Below are positions 47,001 through 59,700 of a stretch of DNA of 64,000 nucleotides, piece by piece. The notes beneath the pieces were generated by a model. It saw only the letters and a program-made list of their open reading frames with translations, was not told the origin of the DNA and searched no databases. Numbering within the stretch: the stretch's first letter is position 1; each line of letters opens with the position of its first letter. This DNA comes from Perkinsus chesapeaki (lineage: Eukaryota > Perkinsozoa > Perkinsida > Perkinsidae), in contig JAAPAO010000076.1 of assembly GCA_013115145.1 (NCBI GenBank), positions 1 to 64,000 on the forward strand, given 5' to 3'. A program made the position numbers and the translations under genes.

Positions 47001-48168
47001 GAGACTCATTCTGTATCATCGCGATCAGACTGTTGCCTATATCATCCACCACACTCTTCCCATCAACTTGTCCTCCAGCAAGTGCCGACTTTAGGTTTGA
47101 TAAACCTTCCATCCGAAGCCTCCACTGCTTACTCAGCAGCTGCTCGGCCGTTATATAGGTAGGAGTGCCTACTAGCTGAGGCACAGAATGCTCCAAGAGG
47201 GTTCTGCTACCTAGGGCATCTCCGATGGTCCTCCTAACAACGACAGCAGCAGCAGCAGTCGGGCGCTGCACATTCGATTTAGAAATAGGCGCAGCTTTTC
47301 GCCGGTTACTAGTGGCGTCACTTTTAAGGCAAGAGCTTTCATGCACCGCTACGGGCAATTCCAGCCAGACGCCATCACCAGGGAGCGGGTCCAGACCGCC
47401 ATCGACCTTCATGATCGGAGGAATGACTGGAGTCCAGCTGCCATGGTAACCCAGGTATTGAGCGGTGGAATCCCCGCCATACCCGCACAGGCAAGCAGCG
47501 ATCCTCTCGCCTGCTCTATGCAGCTGTCTAACACCTTCGCACGCAAGTAGGTCATCACGGCACCACACGAGAATAGGATTCAATACTGCTTCTGGTCGCC
47601 GTATGGCACATGGGCTGAAGTTGACCAAGAGAGAGATAAATGCATCCGCGCCGCGCTCAATGAACAATCGACCTGTCGGCGAGGTCGGATTATCTAGTTC
47701 AACCATACCAAGTGCAAGGACCACTAACGGGCCATCCAGTCCCTTCTTCATTGCCACTGTATGAAGGATAGCAGTGACCATCGACCCACACTTTACATCA
47801 GCGACGTATGCTTTAATAACTCTTGGAAGAATAAGCTCGACGGCAGTTACTTCGAGCCAGGCCTCTCCCTCAAAGAGTCTTAGCAATACGCCCAGGAGGC
47901 ACTGCTTCACCTGTAGGACGGCATCGACTAGGAAACCCTCTTCATTGCAGAGTGCAGCCAGAAGAGCATGATTGTAGTCGGCGTCGGTCAGACTTAGAGT
48001 CTCCTCTAAACGTTCGTATGCGCGCCTTCGTTCCTTTACGGACTTCTTTACCGAACCAATAACGATTTCTTCCGGGACAGTTATATCACGGACATTGGGC
48101 GGTGAGAGGGCCGCCAGATGCCCCCGGAGAGCGGAGCGAAGCGAATCGGCTATGGGAGACGGGGGCAT
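44066..48168 (-). CDS. XMAP215/Dis1 (TOG-domain) microtubule polymerase-like protein
   Basis: A HEAT/TOG-type protein that would add tubulin at microtubule plus ends. The first exon from ATG 48168 is open for 412 codons (MPPSPIADSLRSALRGHLAA...) and is helical throughout; WRLRMEGLSNLKSALAGG is a TOG start signature. A later segment, CLTDRHPGLRSTSEKLLRHL then LELLAASERQALKPVLIRA, matches the end of TOG domains in XMAP215 (CLxDRN...LKPV). A basic Ser/Lys linker follows (about 46200-46330). The C-terminal exons (44066-45107; DLEEFIAYMLSPLVNRSLRH, VLRCIDKLTRTGMIPL) resemble the region after the last TOG. I join the two halves through an intron at 45197-45363, a nine-residue exon (ALSVLEILP) and a 58-nt intron. 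If that is wrong, the first gene ends at TGA 45337 and a second starts near 45108. A tRNA gene lies in the 167-nt intron. Confidence 0.65.
45231..45312 (+). tRNA. tRNA-Ser (anticodon AGA)
   Basis: An 82-nt cloverleaf. The 7-bp acceptor stem pairs GACAGCG with CGCTGTC (45305-45311), and G at 45312 is the discriminator. The D region contains CCGAGTGGTTAAGG. The anticodon arm is GTGGA-CTAGAAA-TCCAC, so the anticodon is AGA (inosine-modified at the first position in eukaryotes), reading UCU and UCC. A long variable arm (GGGCTCTGCCC) marks a class II serine tRNA, and the T arm is GCAGG-TTCGAAT-CCTGC. No intron. No run of four T follows within about 25 bases, so the Pol III terminator is not obvious. 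It lies opposite to, and apparently inside an intron of, the XMAP215-like gene. Confidence 0.95.
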
Positions 48169-48239
48169 TAATGTTGATTAGAATGATGGTCTGAAGTACT
48201 ATAGTTATAATAATAAGTTATAGTAACTATTCTTTACCA
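48169..48239. promoter_or_regulatory. Short A/T-rich gap between divergent frames
   Basis: Seventy-one bases rich in A and T separate the XMAP215-like start (-) from a possible + strand ORF; it would contain the 5' leader or promoter of the former. Confidence 0.25.
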
Positions 48240-48425
48240 ATGCTGCCCCGCTTCAACGCTCCCGGGAGGAGCTCAAGCAAGCTGGTACGAAGGATGGCTT
48301 ATGAGGGATCGAAAACGGTGAGCAGTGACGTAAGGAGGAGGAGGCCTTTACGCTTCGTTGAGGAGATGATGGCACGTCTGGAACAGTCCGTAGTAATATG
48401 CATTTACAACGCAACCCTTTATTAA
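48240..48425 (+). CDS. Hypothetical basic 61-residue ORF
   Basis: MLPRFNAPGRSSSKLVRRMA starts a basic, Arg-rich frame of 61 codons divergent from the XMAP215-like gene. No domain, signal peptide or splice partner is visible. It may be a first exon or simply chance. Confidence 0.2.
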   Translation: MLPRFNAPGRSSSKLVRRMAYEGSKTVSSDVRRRRPLRFVEEMMARLEQSVVICIYNATLY

Positions 48426-50990
48426 TTAGCAACTTTGTCTAGTTAAACCTACTAGCAACTTCATGCTAGTAGATCGCTACATGATACGGATTACCGAGAA
48501 TGACTCGATCAGCGGAATTCGATGACAATGATGATATCTCCCATCATCCACACAAATAGGTAGAAACCTTCAAGTGCTTTTGCATGCCTGAGCGGTTATG
48601 CCACATAAGGCATCTAAGAGAGGTCGTGCAGGGTAAAAGACACAATAATCGACATGGCCGCTGGAGAGGCAACATCGAGGGACTTCGACAAACCTGTTGT
48701 CGTGTCTTGCATTAATGAGTGTAAACGGTCCTGCGCTAATCTCAGGACCTTGTGACGTTTTCTCTAATTTACTCTAATGGATGCTCTGGTGACTCCCCTG
48801 ATCGATGCGGCTCATGCCCTTCCCTTGGAAGGACGAGACCACGATGTCAACTTTTCTAGGAACTGCAAGTAGCATCTGTGCCCTCAAGAGAACTGAACGC
48901 AATAATGTAAATAATACAACGAACAGAACAGAACGTAATCCTTCATACTCTCCCTGAGGAATAACTCCTTCATCTCAATAAAGGGTAAGAGTAGCCAAAA
49001 TTGTGTGCCCCTCCGGTGTATAATAATTCGTAGGCGGCTCTTCAGGCCCACGACGGCTTGTATCATGCTCTTCCGCTGCAATATACAGTATTATTAATTG
49101 AATAACCAACAAACGCTTTCCATTAAGAAACAGTAGCAAACTTCAATACACTTCTGCGTGATAACGACCTTCCCTTTTCATCCTGTTTAAGATATCCTGC
49201 CAATCACTCCCGTGCTTCGCACAAATCTCCGAGAGTGCCTCCTGAACTCCAGATTCCATCGCCTGACCACCAAAAAGGTGTTATCCACAGTAACGCCAAA
49301 AAATGTATTTAATAACAATTCTCACCGTCCTTAGAGGAACGTATCTCATCGCTTATGAAGATTACTAGTATTTTAACACCAAGCTTAAGAGTAAAATAAT
49401 TGGAAAGCACCAAGTGCTTGGAGGTACAGTTCGAGCCGGATTCGGTTCCTTAAACATTGATACATTTAGCCGCATCTGTCTGTCACGACTCGATCCGCTG
49501 GAACCAGATGATTTACCCATGCACTCGTATTGCTGTTGTGTTTATTGAGGATCACCTTGCATTCACCTTCATGAATAACAACACCAAGTACTAGTTTCAA
49601 TACTAATCAATTTGCGCTTTAAGATAAGTATCCAATAAAACATATAACAAAGAACAGATCCCCTTTACGACATAATGCTGATATGCTATTAGATATTTCC
49701 ACGAACCATCAATCCTTAGTAACCTTACATACCTTCAAGCCACACATATACAAATGGAAATGTGGATCCTGCAGCCATGACCATATCTCATCCCCACACT
49801 CCCTCATTTTATTCTGGATGTACCTAACACGATGACCCAATCAACTCTACTATCCCATTGATACGACCACCTAGCAGCAGCCCACCAGTTCTCCACGAAA
49901 CTCTACTGCAGCTGTGGTGGACGATTCCTCTACTATTGCCGTTCGACCACTTGCGTACACAATACCAGGATTGCGTGGCGCAATCCTTACGTATGGTCAG
50001 TATAAGACATTTCTTGTCCTCCTATACCATCCCACTGGGAATTTAGTCATCGTTCATTGGTCAAATTGCACAATCCTCCCTGTCCCGTTTTCTACATTTT
50101 ATTTCCCTTATCATCCTTCTCTTCTCTTGACAAGGCATAATCTATCCTCAAATGCTCTGGATTGCCCGACTCGTAATCCTCCAGCTCTTTCGGGTAAAGT
50201 ATAGACGAGCGATCGGCAACACCTGTAAGCCATCCGTACCACACTTCGCAAACCATCTAATCCACAAGGCTGCGTAAAAACATTGCACTTTCTCCCCTTA
50301 GAAGATCTAAACTACCTGACGATCATTCTACAACTCTCCAAGTCTCAGTCCCAGACGTGCAAGAGTAAAGTCACAACGCCCCGAGTCGAGACGATCTACT
50401 CCCTCCTCCGAATCTTTCTAAATTTCAGTTCACACACTGGCATGTATGGTACTACCCGCAGGGATAGCCGCCTAAATTACCTATTAACATTTCCACCAAG
50501 TGTACTACTTCACGTTCCAAATGGGCCCTTTTACCAAATAATAAATTATCCAATGTCTCTAGCTGGAGCTCCAGCATCATATATATCAAACGCCTTACTA
50601 TTACCTAGAATAAGCCAAAACTTTCCCTTTTGATTCGTAGAGCTGTTGTTAAACTGTGATGAGAGGAACCCTCTGAACGGTGCTATACCTGATGGTCAAG
50701 TAGCACTCAAGGGTAATATAATAATACTGATACAAAAATACAACTACTCCGCTCGGCTATACGGGGAACGAACTTATAACTTAGCTGAGATGGGATATAT
50801 GACAGCTCCGGGAAATGGCATATCCTACCATACCAACGTAACACTCGAACAGACAAAGCAGCTTAAAACCCCCGCATAACCACAACTATAATATCTACTG
50901 TATTTCATATAACAACTTACATCATTTTAACACACACTAAAAATCTAACACATACTATAGACTAATAATTACAACGCCTTTCTTTTATTT
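48426..50990. other. A/T-rich unassigned region
   Basis: About 2.5 kb with only short or composition-driven frames. Those at 49858-50879 on the + strand are Pro/Leu/Tyr-rich without recognisable motifs. No RNA gene or mobile element seen. Confidence 0.35.
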
Positions 50991-51930
50991 CCGATAATTA
51001 TTTCCTCTAACCCTACTACCAGTCCCTGTTGCTAGCATGAGTACTTTAGACTCCTCCTCTTCAGGCAGTAGTAGCTCCTTGCCAGTCGGACCTAAGACCA
51101 CCATATCTTAATGGTGATAGTACTACCCAAAAGATACCTGTGATGTCAACTTTGTCGCCTGGCTTTAAATCACATAGGAAGTTCGAGCCTATACCTCTGT
51201 ACACCTGAGAGCGCGGATAACGGACACCCAGTGCAAACCGATCAGAAACTGACCAAGTCCAGATTTGAGAGCGCAGATAACGGACACCCAGTGCAAACCG
51301 ATCAGAAACTGACCAAGTCCAGATTTGGCGGCGTCATATACGCGATATGAAAGTTGTAGGATGAACATTTTGTATGATCCAACACACAGGAGATTTGAAC
51401 TTACATGCCAAGGCGATCCCGTAGTCACTGATTCGAGATGAGTAATACAGTGGAGATAGTAAATCATCTTAACTGTGGTACGTAAAGCGTCCTCTCTACC
51501 CTCAGACCAGTCCTCTCAACGACATGAAGTCCTTGTAATATCCTCCTTTATCACCTTATGGCCGGCATATGGTCCAGCCACTTCTACTTCGCCATGATCC
51601 TTATCAACCTCTACCACTCTTTTCACGCATAGCGATACTGTTGCACCATCCTGGAGATCCCCCTGGCCAGCAGAAGCAATTGAGTAACTGACAAGCACAA
51701 ACCATTGTGAGCTTCAAAGCTATCATAAACAGGCGGAATGTCACATTCTGACAAGGAAGGCGCACGATAAGCCAGTCCCCCGCTCCACCGCAGATGCACA
51801 CCATTTCAAGACACGAAATCCGTTCCCTAATATCGATATTCATTTGAGGCCTACGGAGAGCTACAACAGCCTCAAGCCATGAAATGTGTTTTCTTTTTCA
51901 TTACACTCGCATTTTAGCCTGGGGTGGTAT
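50991..51930 (-). CDS. Possible gene fragment with an OB-fold-like segment
   Basis: Weak. On the minus strand near 51105-51170 the segment LCDLKPGDKVDITGIF is very like the OB-fold strand LVDxxKPGDRVxITG of MCM-type proteins, and near 51540-51680 GDLQDGATVSLCVKRVVEVD is plausible coding sequence. I could not connect these through introns, and no MCM ATPase region follows within the window. A 60-bp tandem duplication (51207-51326) lies between them. It could be an MCM-binding or other OB-fold protein, or a decayed gene. Confidence 0.25.
51207..51326. repeat. 60-bp tandem duplication
   Basis: Units 51207-51266 and 51267-51326 differ at a single base (GCGCGG versus GCGCAG). Because 60 is a multiple of three, the minus-strand frame KSGLGQFLIGLHWVSVI is repeated in phase. 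Confidence 0.95.
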
Positions 51931-53535
51931 AATACCGATCGATTGGCCTTCTAGGTACTCTAGGTCGCCATGAGTGTCGAGTACAATATGACGCACCTAA
52001 CAGTAATAACATCACTAATATCCTGGTCGAATGTATATATAGTGTCACACAATCTCTCTTGGAAGTGGGCAGTTACTTGGGACATAACTCGTACCATGTC
52101 TTCCGATGCAACGAACGCTCAAGACGAAAAAAAATAACACACCAAGGTTGTCGGAATGGGCCCAGAAAGCTGCAAAGGCGCACTATCAATCTGGACACTG
52201 GACCGCAAGCCGATTATGACGAACTACTACCAACGATTTTCATCTAAACCTATTTTCAATAACTGCTTGTTTGGAACGATACCAAATTTTTCCCAATAGC
52301 CACGGCCTGAGTACCGCTTTGCGATGCGACGACCAAGCGAAATATGAAGCAAGGATGAAGCCGTTAGCCATATCACCTCAGCATTAGGTTTAGGTTCCTC
52401 AGTGGCAGGAGTGTTCGACAGGCACACTGCTGATAGAGGCTTCTTTAATTTATGTTTATTAGCCTAATACGGGAAGTATCTAGTATGAACGGTACAAGTG
52501 ATACTACCACAACACTTCGACCTCGCGAGGATATCATCTTGGGTTTTCTAGCCCTCCTTGTTACTTTATTTACTCGACCAAGTGCAACAAGGCCAACAAG
52601 AGCCATTATTGACATATATGATATAGGAGATACCCAACCATGTGACGTCGAATCAACCTAAATAGAATCTTTCAGACATTTTTGAGCTCATTAGGATAAC
52701 CTCTGCCGGCGAGCGACCGCTGTTCAGGGCGGCTTGGCCACGAAAAGCCTGCTCCCCCAAATGGGGTCTTACGAAACGGACGGTATCTGAGAATATCTTT
52801 AGCCTACGAGCTTGAAGCGCGACATTTACCTTGGAGAAGATACAAACATATTCCCAGTAGAATAAGGAGCACAGTGCTGCCACTCCGACTTCTATTCTTC
52901 ATCCCACTCCCACGCAACTGCAGTATTCCCAAAATGCTTCGATGGCCAGGGCGCGCGCGTAGTTTCGTGGCGCGTGACTATTCCGGAGCACTTGTGTTGG
53001 CTGGCAAGGTTAGTGCTAAATATTTTTCACTCATTTGTTGAGTTAGTATTGAAATATCTAATTGACGAGCCTCGGGCATGCTACACTGGCTTTGGGTAAA
53101 ATGGGCGGGGCTCTTGGAATAAATCAAATAATGATGTTTTATATTAATTATAAGTATATCGTAGAGAGACCTTTTCCTAGTATACTCGAAACTGGTAATT
53201 ATGATATATACTGACTTTTAGTAAGTATTGGTGATATATGAGATACACTGTTGTTAGAGTTATCATCGTCAGTTGTCATTAGTACCATATCCCCTATATA
53301 GTAGATACACTAATATATCAGACTAAATACCAGTTATATATTATTATTACAAGTAGCTGTTAACTAGCTTTCATAATTTTGTTCGTACACTTCATATCCT
53401 TTTACGAGTGACTGAGCCGGCAGCTATACTCCCATATGGAGTGTTGCCCGGAGAATAGTCGATAACTTATATATAATTAAAGCTACATGTATTATCGTAT
53501 TCTACCCGTGTTGTTTGAGTTGACTTTTATTTCTA
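51931..53535. other. Intergenic, A/T-rich from 53040
   Basis: No supported gene. A short + strand frame at about 52942-53010 contains the dispersed element discussed in the findings. The last 450 bases before the coiled-coil gene are strongly A/T-rich. Confidence 0.35.
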
Positions 53536-56407
53536 ATGGGTTTTGGAGATCGTCTTAAATTATTACGCAAACCCAAACCAGCAACAACAATACCAGCAAC
53601 AGCAGCAGCAACAAACCAAGTTGCTTCCAGTCCTCCAAGCAATGAAGGCAGCAGAGGGGCACAGACAACGCCAGAGGTAGAGTGAAGTACAGCTAGAGGT
53701 GTCAGAATGCATTTAGGCATCCCTTAACGAGTTAAAACAGAAACTGCAGAACCTGGAAAGGACGCTTTCAAGGCCAGCTCAGTCGTCCACGGCAGCTGAG
53801 GTTGGAGTGATTGCTGGAACGATGCCTGTAATGGTTCAGTGTTGCTTCAGGCGGCTCAGCAACTTCTCAATGAATGCCGAAATAAGTCGGCAATCTTGGA
53901 GTCGCAGGCGGACGTGTTTGCGGACCAGGAGAAGTTCGAGTTGGTACAGGGCGTATTTGAGACGTCTGAGCAGTTGGAGAGGATTAATAAAAAGTAGTAA
54001 AGTACGTCATATTGAATATAAGTCAATTTCCGACTCTAAGCTTGGGAAGTATTGGATGCATTTTCGTAGCAAATTTTCGGTGAAATAGGACTTCCAGGAA
54101 GTTCTCTTCAGATTTGACACTTGGTATAACGCGGCCACTAGAACAGCAGTGGCCCATTCAGTGGCGGTAGAGAGAGCTCCTGCTGGAGTCCCTATTACGG
54201 CATCGCAGCCAGTTGGAGATGATAAAGGTAAAATATCATTCATCGGAGAAAAGCTCATTTCTTTTGTTGAGCTCTGAGCGCCTTCTCAAGACAAATAGCG
54301 GAGTTGAGGATGATGATATGGGATGATAGTAAACCAGTTGACCAATGTGATCTGGCAATTGCTGAGGCTAAATCCTGTAGTGAGGCTTTAGCCGGGAGGA
54401 TGGATGTGTGGCTTAATAAGTAGTAGTAGGGGAGAAGAGGAGATGATGTAAATATTGTATAGTACGGAATAACACCAATGATACAGTAGAACTAACCACA
54501 TTATTGCACCTTCGCATTAGTTACCATTCCTACCTAGGTAAGCTATAACTTTTCAAGCTTGTGCTCGTTAAGATCTATAGGGCGTTAGGTTGGGCGGTAG
54601 CCTACTATGTCTTGAGCGATATAATGTATTTCCTGTATGATTTCTGTTATCTTCATTTCTCTATTGCGGCTCCCCAAGTAGGCTTGCATGTGGCTCTACT
54701 TCGGGCCCCACTTCATGTGCTGTTTACTTGATCAATATACCGTTTTCCCTCGGTGGATCTTGCGAGGAAAAGCTTCGCTTTGTTGTGAATTTAATTGATC
54801 AGGAACGAGTCGGAGAGGATTAATAAGTTAATGAAGTGCAATGATGACTTGGGCGATGTCGAGGAGGAATGGAAAGTCCTCAGGCTGCAGCGGACCTCTA
54901 CGGCGACCAATCAAGCAGGATCAGAGGAGAGGTAGTGAGAGGGGGAGCTTATGGGGCAGGTGGGGGCAGAAAGTAGGCAAATTGGATCCTGGTGAAGCGG
55001 CGGTAGGTCAGCTAGGAGAGTTGTGGTGCGGCAAGTCCGGCGGCTTAATAGTTAGCAGAAGTGGTATTTTTTGTTCATTGCTTGATAGATTGTGGAAAAT
55101 AGATCGTAGATAGGGTGGGTATATATCTAGGGTGTTGTGCGGGGATTGAATGTTACTGTTGTTGTGTTGTTGTAGGAGTGATGATGGTAATGAGCAGAGA
55201 CGGGAGGAAGAGGAGGCTCTGAGGGCGCAGAAGGAGGAGGAAGATCGGCTGGAGAAGGCTAAGGTGGAGGAGGAGGCTGAGAGGAACAGGAAAGAAGAAG
55301 CTGAACAGTTGGCTACTCAGAAGCAAGCAGCTGAAGAAGCTGAGAGGAAGGAGAAGGAGGAAGCTGAGAGGAAGGAGAAGGAGGAAGCTGAGAGGAAGGA
55401 GAAGGAGGAAGCTGAGAGGAAGGCAGCTGCGGAAGAGGAGAAAGAGAGGCAAGAGGCAATAGCGAGGGCACAGGCTGAGGCTGATAGAATAGCAAAGGAG
55501 GAAGCTGAGAGGAAGGAGAAGGAGGAAGCTGAGAGGAAGGAGAAGGAGGAAGCTGAGAGGAAGGAGAANNNNNNNNNNNNNNNNNNNNNNNNNNNNNNNN
55601 NNNNNNNNNNNNNNNNNNNNNNNNNNNNNNNNNNNNNNNNNNNNNNNNNNNNNNNNNNNNNNNNNTTAGAGGAAGGAGAAGGAGGAAGCTGAGAGGAAGG
55701 AGAAGGAGGAAGCTGAGAGGAAGGAGAAGGAGGAAGCTGATCGGAGAGCAGCTGCGGAAGCATCGGTTCTAGCAGCACAGGAGAGAGCAGCGGCGGAGGA
55801 GGCTGAGAGGAAGAAGGAAGAAGCTGAGAGGGAAGCAGCTAAGCAAGCAGCACAGGCAGCTCAGAAGCAAGCAGAGGAGAAGGAAGCCCGGAGGAAGAAG
55901 AAAGAGGCTGAAAGGAAGGAAAAGGAGGAGGCCGATAGGCAAAGAGAGGAGGAAGAAAGAAGAGCTAAAGAGGTCGAATTGGCCCGTAAAGAGGCCGAGG
56001 AAGCCAAGGAGGCAGCGGCTGCGCAACAGAGAGCTGCAGAGGAAGCAAAGAGGGCTGAAGCTGCCCAAGCAAGGGTTGAGGCGGCAACTGCCAGGACGAG
56101 GGGGATGGAAAATGGTAGCAAAGGGCAAGATTTGGCAGCAGGTGGAATGGCAGTAGGAAGCATAGTGGGAGCCTATAGAAGACCTAACTCGGCCAGAACG
56201 GATGAGGAAAGGAAGGAGATAGAGGCGAGGAATAATAGAATACTGTGGCAGATGAGGGAGGATGCTGCAAAGAAGGCATATAGAAGGAGAAAGGAGGCAG
56301 CTGAAGTGGAAGATAGTAGACAGATGCAGAAAGCTGTGCAGTTTGATAAGGTAGTAAACAGGAGGGAGACTTGGGGGTTGAATCCGGACCTATGTGTAGC
56401 AGTATAG
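53536..56407 (+). CDS. Glu/Lys/Ala-rich coiled-coil protein with 8-residue repeats
   Basis: Start ATG 53536 (MGFGDRLKLLRKPKPATT) leads into an Ala/Thr/Ser-rich stretch, then short coiled-coil exons: LQNLERTLSRPAQSSTAAEV, QADVFADQEKFELVQGVFET (about 53910) and NKLMKCNDDLGDVEEEWKVL (about 54825). The main exon from about 55178 to the stop at 56407 is a long charged helix. It contains AERKEKEE repeats coded by a 24-bp unit, interrupted by 97 N at 55569-55665, and ends RRETWGLNPDLCVAV. No catalytic domain is visible. Proteins like this occur as cytoskeletal rods and in centriole-linked structures; a link to the SFI1-like gene just downstream on the same strand is only positional. The length is uncertain because of the gap. 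Confidence 0.55.
55330..55745. repeat. 24-bp coding minisatellite, with assembly gap
   Basis: GCTGAGAGGAAGGAGAAGGA(GGAA) repeats at 55339-55420, about 55501-55568 and 55672-55740, coding AERKEKEE in phase. The 97 N gap at 55569-55665 lies inside, so the copy number is unknown. Confidence 0.95.
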
Positions 56408-56697
56408 GGCGGCTTCCATTTGGGATTATCCTGTAGTATGACGTGGATTTACACTAATAATTGTTCATGAAAATGATTATTATAAATTCGACTTATCGGG
56501 ATTTTTCCTGTTCTTTCGAACTTCTTTCTGGATTGATCTCCTCCGCACCTTCAATGCCATCTGGATAAGCAGTTGTAAAGATCGATGTTCGGATCCACAA
56601 GCGAGGAATTCCTTCACGTTTCCCCTCGCCAAAAACTAGAAGCGTATGTGGAGCATATATTTCAACTAGGATTCATATTGATAATATGGCTTGTAAC

Positions 56698-56767
56698 ACT
56701 ATATAATACTATATAACACTATATAATACTATATAACACTATATAACACTATATAACACTATATAAT
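56698..56767. repeat. 10-bp A/T tandem repeat (seven copies)
   Basis: ACTATATAAC and ACTATATAAT alternate for seven units in the spacer between the two large + strand genes. The spacer 56408-56778 holds nothing else I can name. Confidence 0.9.
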
Positions 56768-56778
56768 ATTGAATTATT

Positions 56779-59700
56779 GTGACGTTCGACACCTGGTGTC
56801 AGGACCATCGTGGTAAAGCCTATGAGCGTTCATGCCTCCGCCTGTGGAGCATGTATGTGCGTGCATCTCAACATGCCAGAAGAAGGTTATATGAAGCTGC
56901 TAGTGACGAGGAAATGGCAGCTGCTGTTGATTATGCTACATCGGTAATTTCGTGGCGCGTGACTATTGCTGCCTGCTACTGTGTGTATTCAATAGATAAA
57001 GCTTGATAAACCGTCGGATATCCAGCTGATTAGAAGCTGTCATCGAAAGTTGGAGGAGTCGGATCGACAGGCTGTGCTTCGATCGGAGCTCAAGGCTGCT
57101 ATGACGGCTCGAGATCTGGATGCCCTGGAAGAGGTAAGGATAATATGAGGGAGGGTTTTATTACATTATAAATTCACCACGCTCATATAACGATAGGGTA
57201 GAGCTCGGACCAATCAACCTGCTGCAGTGATCGGGGGTGCACGCATACACAAGGTGGAATAGAATAATGCAGTTGTCATTTTATCCGACCCTCAATTGGG
57301 GATCGGATCTCCGCGCAGGAGAGCTGAAAGTTGACTACCGACCTTCGGGTTCCGCAGCGGTGCCCAATGAGGCCTTAGTGGTTGGGTGCCGAGCCACATA
57401 CTGACCATGCAGCACATTTCTTCTTTCTCGCGGTTAGCAGACTGGCTTTTGAGTGCAGCGCGACTGCGACTGAGGAATATATCTTCATATATACGCATCC
57501 TGTAGATCCAGGGCTATATGGTGGGTATCTTGTACGTATTGAATAGTTCCCTCACACTACTCTTCAAACTCATATCATCACAGGTCCTTCCAGCGCTACC
57601 TCGGGATGGCGTTGATTCAAGTGCTTATCGGATCCTTGCTGAGGAAAGGCTTCGAGATGCCGTCAATAGGAATGCCAAACCGGCCGAGTTGGAGAAGTTG
57701 ATCGCTGAGGTGAGTAGTATCCGATGAAACACATTTGGAAAATTACTTTCTTCAGGGTGAGCAGAACGGTGCTGCTACCGTCTATGTTACACCGGCCAAG
57801 GCACTCCTGGATTTATGGGGCGCGCGACGGATGTCAGATCTGATGGCGTCAGCTTCGTACTGTTCTAAGCTGGGCATGAAGTCCCTTCCTGCCGAGCCTG
57901 TCCATAGGCTTTCTGATGCCTTGCTGGCGTCTCGGGCATTCCGAAAGTGGAAGGCGTGCGTTTACAGCGCGGAGGAGAGCGAGACTAGGGCGCGGTATTT
58001 CTTCGAGTTGTGGAAGAGACGTTTGTCGTTGAGGAACGAAGTTGCAGAAATGGCAGCTGATGATGCGGTGAGCTCGGTGGAGCTCGAGAGGGTAGTTGGG
58101 GAGTGCAAAAGGATGGGGATCGATGGAGTTGATGATGTGGCAATTTCGAAGGCAATGGAGAGAAAGGAAATGCTGGAGAGGATTTACGCGTCGGGAAATG
58201 TGGATGAGATGGTCGAAGCAGCGGAGGCCTGTAGGGACGCTGGAATACCGCTGGAAGATAATTTCAGGGCGCGTGAAGCTATAGGGGATGCTCTTGGAGC
58301 ATCGCTGATACCGGGAGCGTTGAATGTTACAGAGCTTGAGAGGCTGATAGATGTTGCAAAATATGCTGGAGTGCCGACGACATATTCGGAGATTGTGGTG
58401 CAGAGCAGAAAGTGGGATGTGGTGGTGAGGGACTTTAGGGAAGGGAAGGATAGACAACATTTAGCAAGGATAATGGATACATGGCATCAATATGCAAGGT
58501 AATGATATTGGGAAAATCTTAACAGTGCGTAGTATTGGGGGAATCTTTACAGTGCGTAATATTGGGAAAATCTTTAGAGTTAGTAATATTGGGAGAATCT
58601 TTAGAGCGCTTAATATCGGGGAAATCTTTAAAGTGCGTAATATTGGGAAAATCTTTATAGTGCGTAGAATTGGGAATCTTTAGAGTAAGTAGTATCGGGA
58701 AAATCTTTGTAGTGCGTAGTTATTGGGAATCTTCAGAGTGCGTAATACTGAAGTCCGTCCCAGGATGTTTGGGGATTTCCCGCAGGAACGTAACCAGCTG
58801 AGGCGAACGTGTATAAAATGCATGTTGTGAATAGTTGTAGTCGATGAAGGGTAGTATGCAATGTCTTCGAGTGCAGCATTAGGGACCCTAATTTAGAGGA
58901 CGGTGTACGTGTGAAATGGTGAAGGTATTATTATAACACCATCACAGTTGTAATCAGTATTAAAAATGGCTATAGGATAATGGTGTAGGGAGTGAAGGAG
59001 TGCGCATTAGTAGTATGAATTTAAGATTTATGTTTATGAATAGCCTTCATTGACAGTATTATAAACCTACTGATGGTTAGAGCGACTTCTTATCAATACG
59101 AGAAATGGTAGCAGAATTTGCGATTGATAGATACGCTGCTCGCCTGGAAGGTATTGAAGGGGATATTCGGAGCTCATACGAATTGGGGCTGCTGAACGAG
59201 GCCTTTGGAGTTTGGGCTGATTGGGCAAATAAGCAAAAGGATATGAAATATAGAACGGCCAAGGTTATGGCACATTGTGACGATTTAAGGATAAGGCGTG
59301 CTTGGAGAGGTTGGAAGGAGTATAGTGTAGAGTATAGGGAGATAGAGAGGAAGGTAATAGGGAGATGGAGGAGGATTGGATATATTGGTGGATCTACTTG
59401 GAACTTATAGCAATGTTACCTTTATGAGCTTATATAATAGTAATATTACCTTTATATATGAACTTACGTGGCAGTACAGGAGTTGGGCAGCGGACTGAGC
59501 TATACTCCTATACTGGCACTCGCGGCGATTGACTCGCTTTCCTGGTCCGAGGAGAAGTACCGCTATATAAAAATATTATCTCATATACGAACTTATATAG
59601 TAGCATGATTGCCGCTGCCGTCTACCTGCCCATTTTATAGGTGTGAGGTAAGTCGTAGAGTATATAGTGTGTTCTTATGTTGTTGTGGATCGAGGAAATT

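Noticed and set aside
58499-58750. CRISPR array
   Set aside because: The units are contiguous without unique spacers and the genome is eukaryotic.
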